From positions 49,787-113,786 of the forward strand of contig LGRX02034517.1 of the NCBI GenBank assembly GCA_001247695.2: a stretch of DNA of 64,000 nt, read 5' to 3'. A program made the position numbers and the translations under genes. The notes beneath the pieces were generated by a model. The model was not told the origin of the DNA, ran no database searches, and saw only the letters and a program-made list of their open reading frames with translations. This document shows, piece after piece, positions 19,579 through 30,663 of the stretch. How positions within the stretch are numbered: the stretch's first letter is position 1; each line of letters starts with the position of its first letter. This DNA comes from Cymbomonas tetramitiformis (taxonomy: Eukaryota > Chlorophyta > Pyramimonadophyceae > Pyramimonadales > Pyramimonadaceae).

Positions 19579-19871
19579 TGCTGGATTTGGCACGCCGACA
19601 GTGTCATCGTCATCTGTGTCATCACCGATATGGCTCGACTACTATGACTTCTTCACTATCATTAGCGCCATCTCCGATATCGACTTCGGTAGTCAGACAG
19701 TTCATAGCATCTGTCATTTCCACACCTGACACCTTAGGGGCTGTCATCACATTCTTTCGGCGGAAGCTATAACACATCGTATTATCTTGTGTATAGCTTC
19801 ACAGTTTCACGGTTGACATATGCGAGCGTAGCACCCGGCTTGTAGTGCTTCACTGTGTGTTTGTTTTCACA
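19579..19871 (+). repeat. 3' LTR of the copia element
   Basis: 293 bp, TG...CA ends, followed by AAGGG (19872-19876). Confidence 0.95.
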
Positions 19872-19876
19872 AAGGG

Positions 19877-20560
19877 TGTCTTTATATTATTCTGGGAGCA
19901 AGTTTTGATTGTACCGGGAACAATCAACTTCTGCTATATATTTCAGGAACAATGGATATTTCTGTAGCAAATATTGATTGTTTACGGTACAATTAATATT
20001 TGCTACAAAAATACGTACGTTCCTATATATTTTCGGAACGATAAATATTCCTGGTGTAAAAGTTGCGTCGTACCCGCGGAAACAATAAAAAAACTTATAG
20101 GTTTCCGGTGCAAAAACGTAAATTCTAGAAGCATTCTTCGGCTTAAGCCGGGAAATGTTAGTCCAGCCGGGAAAAGAAGGGGAGGAAAGGAAAATGCGGG
20201 CCGAAGGCCCGCGAGGATCCAAGAAGAAGGAGGAAGGAGGGAAAATGCGGGCCGAAGGCCCGCAAGGCGATCCAGGGAAAAGCACAAGCCCATATCGAGT
20301 ATTGTATAACACTCAAAAGAGGTTCGGAATGAATTCTTGGACACCCAAATATGATGTCGAAACACTCAAATATCAACTAGATGGAAAAAAACGCGACGGA
20401 TAGCCCCGAATCACTTCGGTCCTTGTGACAGGACCGTGATTTTGGGCAGTGGCCATTTCACCTTGCCAATCGTCTGCGCATGACAAAGAGCACTTGAAGA
20501 AAATCTACGACGGGGCGACACTCGTGGGAAAGATCGTGTGAAAGATCGATTTTTTCTTCG
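19877..20560. other. No gene; hairpin-rich spacer
   Basis: Holds a fold-back around 19970-20008 (gcaaatattgattgt / acaattaatatttgc) and two copies of GCGGGCCGAAGGCCCGC (20196-20212, 20247-20263), each a GC hairpin set in purine-rich DNA. No coding signal. Confidence 0.5.
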
Positions 20561-21006
20561 TTCGATGAGTTCTGGGAGCAACACAAGCTGGTGAAAGTAC
20601 GCCAGATGGCAGCCCGCGTGAGTGAGGGTTATGCAGCGAAGTGCAAAGACGCCTCAAGGACAATGCTTACAGAAGACCTGTTCATAGACGAACGTTCGTA
20701 CGAGGATGTGCAAGACTGCTTGTACCTGTTTCAGCTTTGTGCTTTTTTGAAGATTCAAAATGAGAGGCGGTGGTGGAAGGCATGGGGTCAGCCATAGTAG
20801 ACAGACATGCCACATCCGTGAGAGGGCTCACGCAGGATAAGTATGTCAAGGAAAGTTTCATCGAGTACAACGGTCCTGTCCCGACTGAGTGTGACGGTTT
20901 TTTGACTGCGGCACTTCGGCCTCCACTTCAAAGGGAAGCCTTGGAAGTTCCATCACACAGATGTGCGCGACAAGGGAAAGTATCAAGGCATGTTTTCGGT
21001 TGTTAG
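20561..21006 (+). pseudogene. Transposase-like C-terminal remnant
   Basis: Two overlapping frames join with a shift near 20765. The reading includes DLFIDERSYEDVQDCLYLFQ, then VVEGMGSAIVDRHATS and YVKESFIEYNGP, then in a further frame a segment ending FSVVSRL before a stop. The order of a conserved E-x-M-G-S block followed by an R-G-L block and an N-G-P block recalls the C-terminal region of hAT-like transposases, but I cannot identify the family with certainty. It has no start, no N-terminal domain and at least two frameshifts. Confidence 0.3.
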
Positions 21007-21254
21007 TCGCCTATACACCAAAGAACTAGCAAGCTCGCATTCATGGCTGATGATGAGTGGTAGATAGTGTTGAAACAAACCCATACTCCCACGAGTCCCA
21101 CACATTCAAACTTATTAATTTTGGCTTCGAGTAGTATCGGCGGTAAACTCTTGGTCTTGGTTGCGATGCAGTAACATATAATATACATGTCGTGTACACA
21201 TATCGTCCGTAATTGATCCGAATTTAAGTACTACTGGAATATCCCGGTTCAAGA
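21007..21254. other. No gene seen
   Basis: Single-copy-looking A+T-rich DNA between the remnant above and the LTR-like block below. Confidence 0.4.
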
Positions 21255-21491
21255 TATCAGACAGTCAGTGAACCAATATAGATAAACTCTCATAAGAAAT
21301 AAACCCTAAGCTAGATATATACCCGAACGGTCACGGAGTCGGAACGGTCTCGAGTCTAGCTACCTGTGACAATCGGTGTGTCACAGCACAGGCTTACGGA
21401 TCAGTCACGGTCCAGTGTTGGCTACCTAGGAATCTGTCATAGGGGCCTGCACCGGGACTCCCGGTCAGGGCTGCCTATACAGATTTCAGCA
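21255..21491 (-). repeat. Probable 3' LTR of a minus-strand copia-like element
   Basis: On the minus strand a sequence starting TGCTGAAATCTGTATAGG follows a hairpin (ccagcaccc-acagtgctgg) and GGTGGTG, the same junction as in the confirmed elements. It includes gggtatatatctagcttag and agagtttatctatattggtt, similar in layout to the end of the TE-B LTR. The far end is not fixed because no second copy or target duplication is in the window. Confidence 0.5.
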
Positions 21492-22056
21492 CACCACCCC
21501 AGCACTGTGGGTGCTGGCTGACAGGTAAGTCAGAGGAGTTAAGATAAGTTAGGGCAGAAGCTAGGGTGACAAGTCCTAACTGCTAATCCAACTGTGCTAT
21601 TCTGATACACAAATTGGAACCCTCTAGCCGGCACAAGAACAGAAACATACAGGCACTCAGGTCCTGCTAAACTACTGAAAAGCACTGTGTCAGCAAGTCA
21701 GCTTGAAGAATTCAAAGGTGTCAAAGCAGAAACATAAACCAAACTGAAGACCATGTTGAGGTCAAAGTACATCCCAGCACACCACCAGAGTGGTGTACTG
21801 CCAGAGCCAGAAGGAAAGCTACTCGGGGTCAAAGTTCAGAGGGGCACCGTCACCACAATGTCCACGGTAGTAGCTTGCAACACTGCTCTCCAGTGGGTCA
21901 AGCGGCCGGTGAACCACCGTCGCAGCACCCAGGGAGTGCAGTACTGCATCCAGAGTGACGGGGTCCAGCTCGGATATACCAGGGTAGATGCATAAATCCC
22001 CCCTGCACAGCACAGGCTGCGGTGCAGCCCGACCCGATACCTGCACAGAGTCGATG
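21492..22056 (-). other. 3' region of the minus-strand copia-like element
   Basis: Lies between the Gag-like stop at 22057 and the LTR-like block. A second hairpin-GGTGGTG-TGCTGGG junction occurs at 21773-21795, so either two LTR starts are stacked or one is an older 3' end. Short frames only. Confidence 0.4.
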
Positions 22057-23165
22057 TCATTGGCCGCCGTGTAGGCGGGCAGCTCCCACTCCCATGATCG
22101 AGATCAAAAGAAAGAGAGGGACGAAGTAATGAAACCCCCACGGACCCGCGTGCGCGGGGAAGCCCCATGGCGGCTTGCCACGACCGTAGGTGCGGGATGC
22201 ACCACCAGACTGAGGCACGTGGGTCGCGGACTCCGACGCCGATGATTTGCCGATGGAAATGGCCGGAGTCCGCGGCTTGACGATGAAGCTGCCGTCGGCG
22301 AGGTCCTCGTAGTCGTCCGTGTCGTAACCTGTGAGATCAACCTGCCCGATGGCGGCGTGGTTCACGGTCTGAACGAACCCAGCGAACTCCCCGTCCGCCT
22401 CCGTTGTGGTGGTCACCCGCGCCGATTGCAGTGGCGCGGGTTTCACATCCTTTCCCTGCGAGACAGGCATAGCAGGGGCCGGCACGGCGGATGCCGATGC
22501 CGCCGCACCACCTGCCGGAACCTGCTCTTCTGGCGTGGTCCCCGCTGCGGCGGGTCCGCACACCAGAGCCGAAGCCTGCTGCTCGATGCCGTCAGGAGGC
22601 GGGAAAGACGCGTGAGTGTAATGCACCTTTGGTTCCACCGCCGCGTTGACCTCCGCCACGAGGTCGTCCAGCCGCTGGAGGATGTCGTCACCGGGCGTAG
22701 CCGTCATCGGTGGCGCCGCGTCAACGGAAAAGCCGTAGGCCGACACGTCGATGGCCCCAACGACCCCCCCGCACAGCACCGCTGGCGGAGCGTACGCCGT
22801 CGCCGCACGGGCAAACGCCTCAGCCCCAGCATCCGCTGCCTCCTGAAAAACAGCACACATGGCGAGTGCATGCACGCCCTCCGCATCCTCCTCGTCGATG
22901 GGGACGCAGAAAGCCGCGGCTGAGGTGGGGGGATGTTGGCGACCGCCAAGAGGGCAGTCGCGGTAGAAGTGGTGCAGCTCCTTACCGGATTTCTTGCAGC
23001 GGGTACAAAGCGGCTTCGCCCGCTGCTCGTCACGATCGTAGCCCACTGCCGGTGGTGATTGGACCCCATGCGGAAGCCCCGCTGCGACTGCCCGCGCTGC
23101 TGCTGCTGCTACCGGCGCTGGCCGTGCTGCCGCTGCGGCGGGTCCTGCTGCCGCTGCACCTAAGG
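22057..23165 (-). pseudogene. Gag-like fragment D: zinc knuckle to membrane segment
   Basis: The frame starts inside the adjoining TIR element and becomes meaningful at about 23160. After an Ala-rich stretch comes the zinc knuckle CTRCKKSGKELHHFYRDC (CX2CX8HX4C, around 23015-22960), an acidic region, and near the end FVPLFLLISIMGVGAA, a probable membrane segment. It is the continuation of fragment C (24914-25647) after interruption by the TIR element at 23166-24913. Relation to the copia Gag at 8609-11077 is by order of parts rather than close identity. Confidence 0.6.
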
Positions 23166-24913
23166 TGGCTACTATCCAAATTGCTAGTCCTCCCACAAGG
23201 ACCACTTCGCAATGGCTATATTGGTCGCTAGCTCGCCCGTTAAAGCATATTCAAGTCTTTTTTCATGATATCTTTTAGCCATTTGAATATTATTTCGCAT
23301 GGGTTCGTCCCTAGAGTGACTTTAGGGTCATGATGCTTAGCGGGTGTGATTTGGGGATGCGATTTCACAAAAATCGCGAACTAAACCTTGGTCCTCCCAC
23401 AAGGACCAGGCCTTAACTCAAGCTAACTCCCTCCTCGAAGGTCCTTTGAAAATTTGAGCACCTATGTTGTCAAGTTCTCAACCTGCTCTTTCTGCAGTGT
23501 CTTGTCAAAACTTTCATCCGAGGTCACCTTGACCCTCAAAATATCGGTTGAAGCAGCACCGGGTGTCAAAACTGGAAAATGCGTTAAATCTCCCAAAAGG
23601 AAATTGCCATTCGTCCGGTTCAACGATGCATACACGCCAAAGTATTGCACATTATTATGGCCATGTAGATGGCTCAAAAATTCAAGTATTGTGTCTATAT
23701 GCCGACCATAGCGAGACGTTGGTGTGGAAGTGGCATGCACGCACTCAATCTAGCATCCACGACATCCCATCAGAGCCAAAATTAACCCTTATATTTTCTG
23801 ATATTTGACCAAAAATGATAGGACATGTCGAGTTGGGCGCGAATATATGCCCACTATGAGGTTATCAACTTGTGTTCTATTGTGAACACGATTGTACACA
23901 ATGCCACGGTGTTGCTGAATCCTTGGACGCATCCTCAGCCTCCATATACCACCAGCAAATAATTATTGAAGATACGGAATTATTTTGAGTGATTTTTAAC
24001 ATTAGAAAAATTCCGAGTTGAAAAGTCTGAGGGATGCGTATACAAATGCAACCGTTGTAGATATATGAGGCGGATCCAGGTCGAACCAGGCATCATCTAA
24101 TGTCTATTCTACTAATTTTTGGGCGGGTTAACAATACCTAAGAGCGATATTCGAGCACTCTAATATCCAAAATAATTCGAGCTATCGCATAAAACCCATG
24201 CTTGACAATGTTGATTGTAGTTAGTTTTGTGTGTGGAAATTTTAATTTCTGCTACTTGGATGGGTAGACCGGGCTGAAATGGCGTTCAAAGTTAGGGCGG
24301 GTTGGCCCGAAAATTACGGCGGGTTAATCCCTAACTTCGTTTATTGTTGCTCCGCGTAGGCTACGTGGTGGTCCCAAGGCACTAAGTGACAATATTTGAA
24401 GGAAGTTTTATGTGTTGTGACCTTAAGTTTCGATCTAGAGCACTTCCCTATCGGTATAGACCAATCCTCAGCCCAAAATGTGTGGCGTTCTGCCAACTTT
24501 TTGGAGGTAATTTTGAAGGTTGATAAACGCCTGTTGTTCCTACTTTTTGCTCGAAGTCGATTACAGTACCAATCCTCAGACCAAAGTGTCTGGAGTTCTG
24601 CCAACCTTTTTTGGGTAATTTTTTGGGTTGATAAACGCCTGTTGTTCCTAGTTTTTGCCCGGAGTCAATTACGCGCGCGATATCGTAGAAATGCCTAGGT
24701 ATTGGTAACCCGCCGTAAGAACGTGTTACGGCGGGTTAATTCGCCTTTCGCAGAATAGACACTAACTAAGTATAGACCCTGTATAGACCACGTTTCATTG
24801 GACGCACCTCCAATTTTGGTTGGCATGCCCAATTAAACTATTTGAAAATAGGTCCTTGTGGGAGGACCACATTCAAATCTGGTCCTCCCACAAGGACTGT
24901 GGGATAGTAGCCA
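23166..24913. mobile_element. Fold-back TIR element T2, 1.75 kb
   Basis: Both ends start TGGCTACTATCC pointing inward, followed by the 18 bp self-complementary word GGTCCTTGTGGGAGGACC or its complement. The right end has two such words in inverted order around a 12 bp loop (24851-24898); the left end has one (about 23187-23203) plus an internal one at 23391-23408. It interrupts a Gag frame. No convincing target duplication was found (aagg versus ccgg). Internal frames are short; no transposase seen. Confidence 0.75.
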
Positions 24914-25647
24914 CCGGCGTAGCCGCCTCGTACCTTTGCTGAACCAGCGCGGTCAGCTCGTTGATTTTGTCCAGTAGCGCCTGGTGCTCGCTGCTGGTGA
25001 GCATGGCCGACGTGCCACCACCTGCGGGCTTAGCCAGCAAGGCCTTCCGACGTCCGTCTGCGCCCATGCCTGGTAAATCTCCACAACCAGAGAGCGCAGA
25101 GCACCGAGGGAAACCGCCGCGATATCGGCTACCATGGGGTAACGCACCTTGACCGCGGCGTAGAACACCGGGTCAAGCCGGCTGTACATGCTGAGCTTCC
25201 TGGTGGTCTCGGTGGGTGTCCATTCGGCTGCCTTGTTAAATATCCCGCACCAAACGTTGTTCCCGAGCCAAGATCGGCTGCGGGTCAACGTTTGCGGGAT
25301 AACTCAGCGCGGCGTGCTCCTGCTGGAAGGACTCCCTCAGCGCCACAGGTACGCTGCGCTTGATTGACGATGTCCACCAGCGCTCGTCGCCCATCTCGGT
25401 CGGCAGACGCGTCCGTACCCGTAAGCCAGACGTGCGCGTTGCTGTGCTTCTCAATGATGAGGCCAAGCACGTCGTACAGCAACGCATTCACCTTGCCCAC
25501 CACCAGAGCCTGGGTGGGGGTCGTCATGGTCGAACGAGACGAGGTCCAGCCCAGCGGACTCGAACTCCGTACGCAGCTGAACCACCACATCGGAGAGGAA
25601 ACGTGCGGGTGACGGGAGGGCAGAAGGGGTTTGGCGGACCGGTCCAT
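24914..25647 (-). pseudogene. Gag-like fragment C
   Basis: Read across three frames, this repeats the capsid-region landmarks of fragment B: FDHDD, ALLYDVLGLIIEKHSN, DGRRALVDIVNQAQR, then RLDPVFYAAVKVRYPMVADI and a coiled stretch SSEHQALLDKINELTALVQQ. It therefore belongs to a second Gag copy fused to the tail of fragment B, and continues into fragment D beyond T2. Frameshifts near 25480 and 25280 break it. Confidence 0.6.
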
Positions 25648-26858
25648 TTCTCCTCGGATCCAACCGACGCGGGCGGGGAGTGTGCATGCGGCTCCGACAC
25701 CACCGGCAAGTCGGCAGTGAAGGTGTTGACGGTGAATATCGAAGCCCCAGCCGTGCGTGCCATCTCAGAGAACTCGGCGACGGCGGACACGAGGGCCTCA
25801 CCGTCCTCCTCGCAGAAAGAGCATGCGGAAAGATCGGCGAAGACCTCCGGCTTCCCGCCCGCAAGCATGCAAAGGGCGTCGAACTCCACGGGGTCGTCGT
25901 GGTCGATGGCGTGTTGGAACCTCGCGGCCAGCACGGAGTTCTCGGCCTCCTCAGCGAAGGCGTAGGCCGAGAGCCCGGTTCTGCCCCCGTTCGGGCAGTC
26001 CCGATGCCAATGCCGCGCCTTCCCCTTAGCGCACACCTGATTTTGGCAGTACGGGATGGTCGCACCGGTGTCGCGATGGAAGGCCACCTTCTTGGAGACG
26101 GTTTGAGACCAATTTCCCCCCTTGGGGAGGGGCGAGGCCGCGAAGCGGGTCTTGATGATGCGGCGGTCCGGCTTGTCCGCGCGAGGGGTAAATCCCCGCG
26201 GAGACGGTTCGGACTCGGCGGTGACGAGGAAGGCGGCCAATTGTCGTTTCAAGTCGAGGACCATCGTCCGTAAGTCCGCGATCTCACCCGCCGCGCCCGA
26301 ATCACCGATGTCCTTCTCCATGAAGTGCGTGCCGTGGGAGTGCCGGTGTGCTGATGCGGTGGCGGTGCCCGCCCGCACGTGCTCGCCGTAGCACTGACGT
26401 ACCCATTGCTGGATAGTGAGGAGGTCGTGGGCGGCCCGTTGGTCGTGAAGAAGCAAGCGGGACACCATCACCGGCTGGTAGAAGGTGGTGTCGAGGGCCT
26501 TGATGAAAATGGACTTCACGTCCTCGTCCATAAGCGTTGCCCTCGCCCTCGCAGCCTTGAGCGCGGCGTTGAAGTCCTCGATCGGTCCATGCGGGTCCAT
26601 GCCCGCAGGGATGCGGACGGCGAACATGTCCGCTTGCCCCTGGAAGGGGTCGCCAATCGGGATCATCCGACGGGCGAACTCGAGCAGAACACGCTTACCG
26701 TCTGTCGGGAAGCTGGCGTGGGACGAGTCCATCCAGTCCGCTGCGGGCGAGGAGGGGTCTACCAGCAGCTCGAGCGTGGAGAACAACAAATCGTTGGCCT
26801 CCACGCGGACGGCCAAAGTAGCGTCGTCCAGCGTGAAGAGCGGAGCGAAACCGATGTC
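25524..26858 (-). pseudogene. Gag-like fragment B with zinc knuckle
   Basis: The long open frame (to 26900) begins within TIR element T1; Gag sequence starts at GAC ATC GGT (26858). Landmarks shared with the copia Gag are PLFTLDDATLAV, FPTDGKRVL and RFAASPLPKGGNW. The zinc knuckle is CQNQVCAKGKARHWHRDC (CX4CX6HX4C), irregular compared with CX2CX4HX4C. The C-terminal part is acidic. Fragment A (27945-28261) is its N-terminus: removing T1 and one TGAG copy rejoins them in frame. Confidence 0.7.
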
Positions 26859-26862
26859 CTCA

Positions 26863-27940
26863 TGGCTACTACTATCCCATGGTCCTTGTGGGAGGACCAT
26901 AATCGATTATGGTCCTCCCACAAGGACCAATGTTGCAAGAATTTTATTGGGCATTGGTTCGGATCTAGAAGGCGCGCCCAATGATTTTTAGTATCAATGG
27001 GACATATATTAATTACTTCGATGCTTGGTCCGGCCTGGATCCACCCAATATATCCATGGCGTTCGCATTTGCGACAAGCACCCTCAACTTTTTCAGATTG
27101 CATTTTTTGAAAATTCAAAAAGGCACAAAAAGATACGATATCTTCACTAATTTTTTGGGAATAGTATGTGCAGGCTACACCTGCGTCCATGCGATCATAT
27201 CGATCTTATACACATGTCCCCATCATATTTGGGTCATACGTCATGTTGGAGTGCATATATTGGCCATCTCTAATGCTTATTAACAACCGTACACCTTTTT
27301 AGTCGGTTTTTTTAGCCGGAATGGGATAATCGGTGCAAACATGACCCATTATCCACGATGCCCGCTAGAGTGCATTCACAGTGTGGTAGGAACGTATGGT
27401 GCTTAAACTTTTGAAGTATATCCATAAAATGAATTTTTGAAAGCTTAACATAAGCCATATGGGCAAGTATGTGAGCGATGAGCACTCGTTAGCTTGACGC
27501 GAAGTGAAAATTAGAAGTGCAAACATCACAAAATCCTTATTTCACTCGGGAGTGATCACCCGCCACGGTAAACGAGTGCTCAGATGGCGACTAGAGTGTG
27601 AACTATCCAACTAAGTTTTCATATTTGGTCATAAACTCGAGGTGTGCAACCATGAGCGGCCAACACCGCGCACCATGCAACCACTAGGACGCTTAAAGAC
27701 TATGGTCCTTGTGGGAAGACCATCTTTTTTTCAACGATTTCGATAAAAAACATATCAAAAGCGCACCCTTTAAGCACGCTCCTCTAGCACACGCGTGGAC
27801 GATCCTGTAGGGGAAATTATTCAATTGACTCATAAATATGATGCCAAAAGCACATATACGCCTCAAAGATCCATGTGACACTCATAATAGTCATCGCGCG
27901 TTGGTCCTTGTGGGAGGACCATGAATTTGGATAGTAGCCA
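26863..27940. mobile_element. Fold-back TIR element T1, 1.08 kb
   Basis: Ends start TGGCTACTA pointing inward and are flanked by CTCA (26859-26862 and 27941-27944), a 4 bp duplication. The left end has two inverted copies of GGTCCTTGTGGGAGGACC around ataatcgattat (26881-26928); the right end has one (27903-27920), with an extra variant at 27704-27721. Sequence next to the left hairpin (attgggcattgg...cccaatga) resembles that next to the right hairpin of T2, so they are one family. No transposase seen, so it is non-autonomous. Confidence 0.8.
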
Positions 27941-27944
27941 CTCA

Positions 27945-28261
27945 GTGACGAATGCTGTCTGCAGCGCAGAGACCATTCTCGTGAAGATGGCCGCCGCGTG
28001 GGACTCCGCACCGGAAAATCTCCCCTCCTTGCCGTCGAACAACTTGCGTTGGACGTGCTTGGCTACCTTCATGTCGAAGTGCCCTCGTTGCAACGTGCGT
28101 ACCGATGCCAAAAATGTAGCTCCTGCCGAATTAGCGGGCGGCTGTGCCGCTGGCGGAGTCGCGGGTGTGTTGGCATGCCTGGCAGCAACGGAATCAAAGA
28201 TCGTGCTTAATGTGCGGCGGCGATTCGCCATGCTAGCTGTTGATCTAGTAGAAGCGACCAT
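27945..28261 (-). pseudogene. Gag-like fragment A, N-terminus
   Basis: Starts ATG GTC GCT TCT (28261). It contains KVAKHVQRKLFDGKEG and FSGAESHAAAIFTRMVSALQ, which line up in order with GVKSKLCGKGD and FCGDESNARSLLDSLVEEL of the copia Gag. The frame is interrupted by T1 directly after the codons for VTE and resumes as DIGF in fragment B. No 5' LTR was found upstream. Confidence 0.65.
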
Positions 28262-29220
28262 GATGAAGAAGACTATAGGGGTGGAGTGAGGCAAGAAGAC
28301 GTGGAAAAAACTGCGGCAGTCTCGGGCGGCCAAGAAATGCGGTGGGTCGTCGATACGGCTGCCGTGAGAGAGCAGCAATTCCGAGAAGTCGTGTGGTAGA
28401 TGGCGGCCAATACGAAACGGTGTGGTAACCAACCAGGATTCGTAAACCAATCCAACGTTAAATCCTGTAGAAAAAATGTTCACAAAGGCCTACAGCTCGC
28501 CGTAAATCAACCCAAAAAAAAACTTAGGCCATCTTATTGGCGGGTTTTCTTATTACTTAGTGATTACTGTAGTTGTGATATCATATCAATCGATAGTTTT
28601 TTAGCAGTTATTCAAAGTTATCGATGGCAAAAAAAACCCCGATACCGCCCCTTGTCCTGGATAGGGTCGCATGCAGCCAAACCCCCTTAGTCGGGTTTTC
28701 TGTCTGCACTTTCTGAAAAGTGGTTTTTGCTCGATTTCGATGTCACAACGTTCGAATGAGCACCATCCGATGCGATATATTGATTTCTCACACCTCAAAA
28801 TCTACAGGAAGCTATCGACATGGCGGTGGATAGGGTCGAATGTAGCCAGACCGCCATATCCCGCCGGATTATGTACCCCCGCTTAAAAACCGCCTCCAGC
28901 GAGGCCTATCGCCAAAATATTATCGGACCATTGATGTTGGGTTGATATGATCGCATCCACGATGGTCTAGTCATGATATACCATTGGTGAAAAAATGGAT
29001 AAGACGAGGCACCATTTCGACAGATTTTGAAAGTTAAAAAATGCGTTTTGAAAATTCCGAGGATAGTAGTCTTAGATGCAGTTGGCATGGATATATTACG
29101 TGGATATAAATATACCGAACCATCCATCGAAGTACTTAATATAGGAACCATACTAACTAACTTTCATGGGATACGCATCCGGAATCAACCGGATTATACG
29201 GCCAAATAAATTATTTGAAA
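28262..29220. other. Spacer; one dispersed satellite unit and probable T3 interior
   Basis: 28661-28855 is one diverged unit of the repeat at 7461-7832 (gccaaacccccttagtcggg, tttgctcgatttcgatgtca). From about 29150 the sequence resembles the subterminal region of T1 and T2. No gene. Confidence 0.5.
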
Positions 29221-29222
29221 AT

Positions 29223-29287
29223 TGGTCCTTGTGGGAGGACCAAACGGCGTTCTTGGTTCTCCCACAAGGACTGGGGGGCAGTAGCCA
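29223..29287. mobile_element. Right end of a third fold-back element (T3)
   Basis: GGTCCTTGTGGGAGGACC, a 13 bp loop, then GGTTCTCCCACAAGGACT and GGCAGTAGCCA: the double-word end seen in T1 and T2. The matching left end was not found, so T3 is truncated or its end has decayed. Confidence 0.6.
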
Positions 29288-30236
29288 GTGATGCCCAGGC
29301 CATGGCTCTCCGCACTCACACTGTGCTTCCTGCGGAGGGGAAGTGGGAAGACACCGTGGCGGCCCCTACAAGGCCTGCTGGGTCGGCCGAGACGCCCGCC
29401 CATGCCTTGTGCGTTACCGGCTGTACGGCCTCACCGACGTCCACCCGGACACACATGGCCTTTGCCAGCGTGGGCGTGCAAAGCTGCATTCTCCGCGGGT
29501 CGGGCACCGCCGACTTCAATCGACACCGCCGGTGCGGCCGGACCCGCCTCATTTCCGCTGGTTGGGCTTTATATGCATGCTCGACATGCACAACCGCTGC
29601 GTGGCACATGCCGGGATACGTAGAGTGACATAGCATATAAAGTAATTTTGAATACAACATGTGATATGCCCCGAATGCGAAAAACTATCATGCGAGAATA
29701 GATTAAGCCAAAATGGGGAATAGAAAAAAGTAATGTTTTTCGGGAATAGAATATAGGTCACATGTATGAGACACATCCAATATCGTGTTCAAATATGGTC
29801 ATCTATGACCAGCAGTCGCTTTTATTTTTTTGCAAACATGAGAAAGCCTCCAAAACACTACACAAAAATTTGTCTTGCTTGCGATAAAGGTGGGCGTGTT
29901 TATATAGAACACACTGATGGCGCATGCCTTTTATTGTCCTCTATTCAAGAAAGAGGACACTGTAAAAGATTCTCCATCAAAAATGAAAGGTGCGTTGCCC
30001 TTGCTTTCAGCTCCCTTGTACAGTTATGTGTGAAGCTCTTGCGCTTTTTTCGATATCAAATATTTCGCTTCTTCAGAGTTGAAAAAAACGTACCACGCCT
30101 CCACGCCTCCTAAGCTACGGTCAAAACCGGGGTATTTATCACATTTATCACACGGGGCATTTTCACAACATAACCTTCCATATACATTCTACGTAATAAG
30201 TGTTAGGAACAACTTTTTTTACGCAAGCAAGATTGC
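29288..30236. other. No gene identified
   Basis: 29288-29620 is G+C-rich with open frames on both strands but no motif; it may be another broken element-coding piece next to T3. The remainder is A+T-rich; the frame at 29766-30113 has no recognisable domain. Confidence 0.4.
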
Positions 30237-30397
30237 GGGGCTTTGATTGGACCAGATACGGGGCTTTCGTTGAACCAGATACGCGGCTTTCATTGAACTA
30301 GATACAGGGCTTTCGTTGAACCAGATACGTGGCTTTCGTTCAACCAGATACGGGGCTTTCAGTGAACCAGGTACGGGGCTTTCATTGAACCAGGTAC
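30237..30397. repeat. 23 bp minisatellite, seven units
   Basis: The unit is ggggctttcgttgaaccagatac with one to three changes per copy; seven units fill 161 bp. Confidence 0.9.
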
Positions 30398-30663
30398 GTA
30401 ATTCTACGAGTTCCTGACCACGATACCGAATGTGCAGGCAATTATGCTTAAATTAGAAAGGGTTGGAAGCAAGATCCGTTCGGAATCTAGGATGCTGGAC
30501 GGTTCTTGTGAGGGGGGATAATGGGCGTGATTCGAGCCAGCCAACTCGACTCACGCCCAACAGGGACGCATCCTGCACAGCATAAACATATCACGCATAT
30601 CATATCACGCATAATAAACACATACTGGCCGTTTGGCAGTGCAATTTCACCTCTATTGACATC

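Larger units (their letters stand above)
7833..19871 (+). mobile_element. Complete Ty1/copia LTR retrotransposon, nested
   Basis: LTRs (7833-8128, 296 bp; 19579-19871, 293 bp) differ by a 3 bp indel and at least one substitution, and are flanked by a perfect 5 bp duplication AAGGG (7828-7832, 19872-19876). Domain order is Gag with zinc knuckle, then protease, integrase, RT and RNase H, which defines Ty1/copia. Removing the two nested elements (205 bp MITE and 2,317 bp Mutator-like) leaves about 9.5 kb. Two frameshifts near 18110 and 18650 and both insertions disable pol. The 3' LTR is preceded by a hairpin and GGTGGTG shared with TE-A and TE-B. Confidence 0.95.

Noticed and set aside
26379..26991. 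Plus-strand frames of 168-201 codons over fragment B
   Set aside because: They are antisense to the Gag frame, which has homologous blocks in the copia Gag; no motif supports the plus strand.
30237..30397. Coding repeat
   Set aside because: 23 bp units are not a multiple of three and give stops; it is a simple minisatellite.
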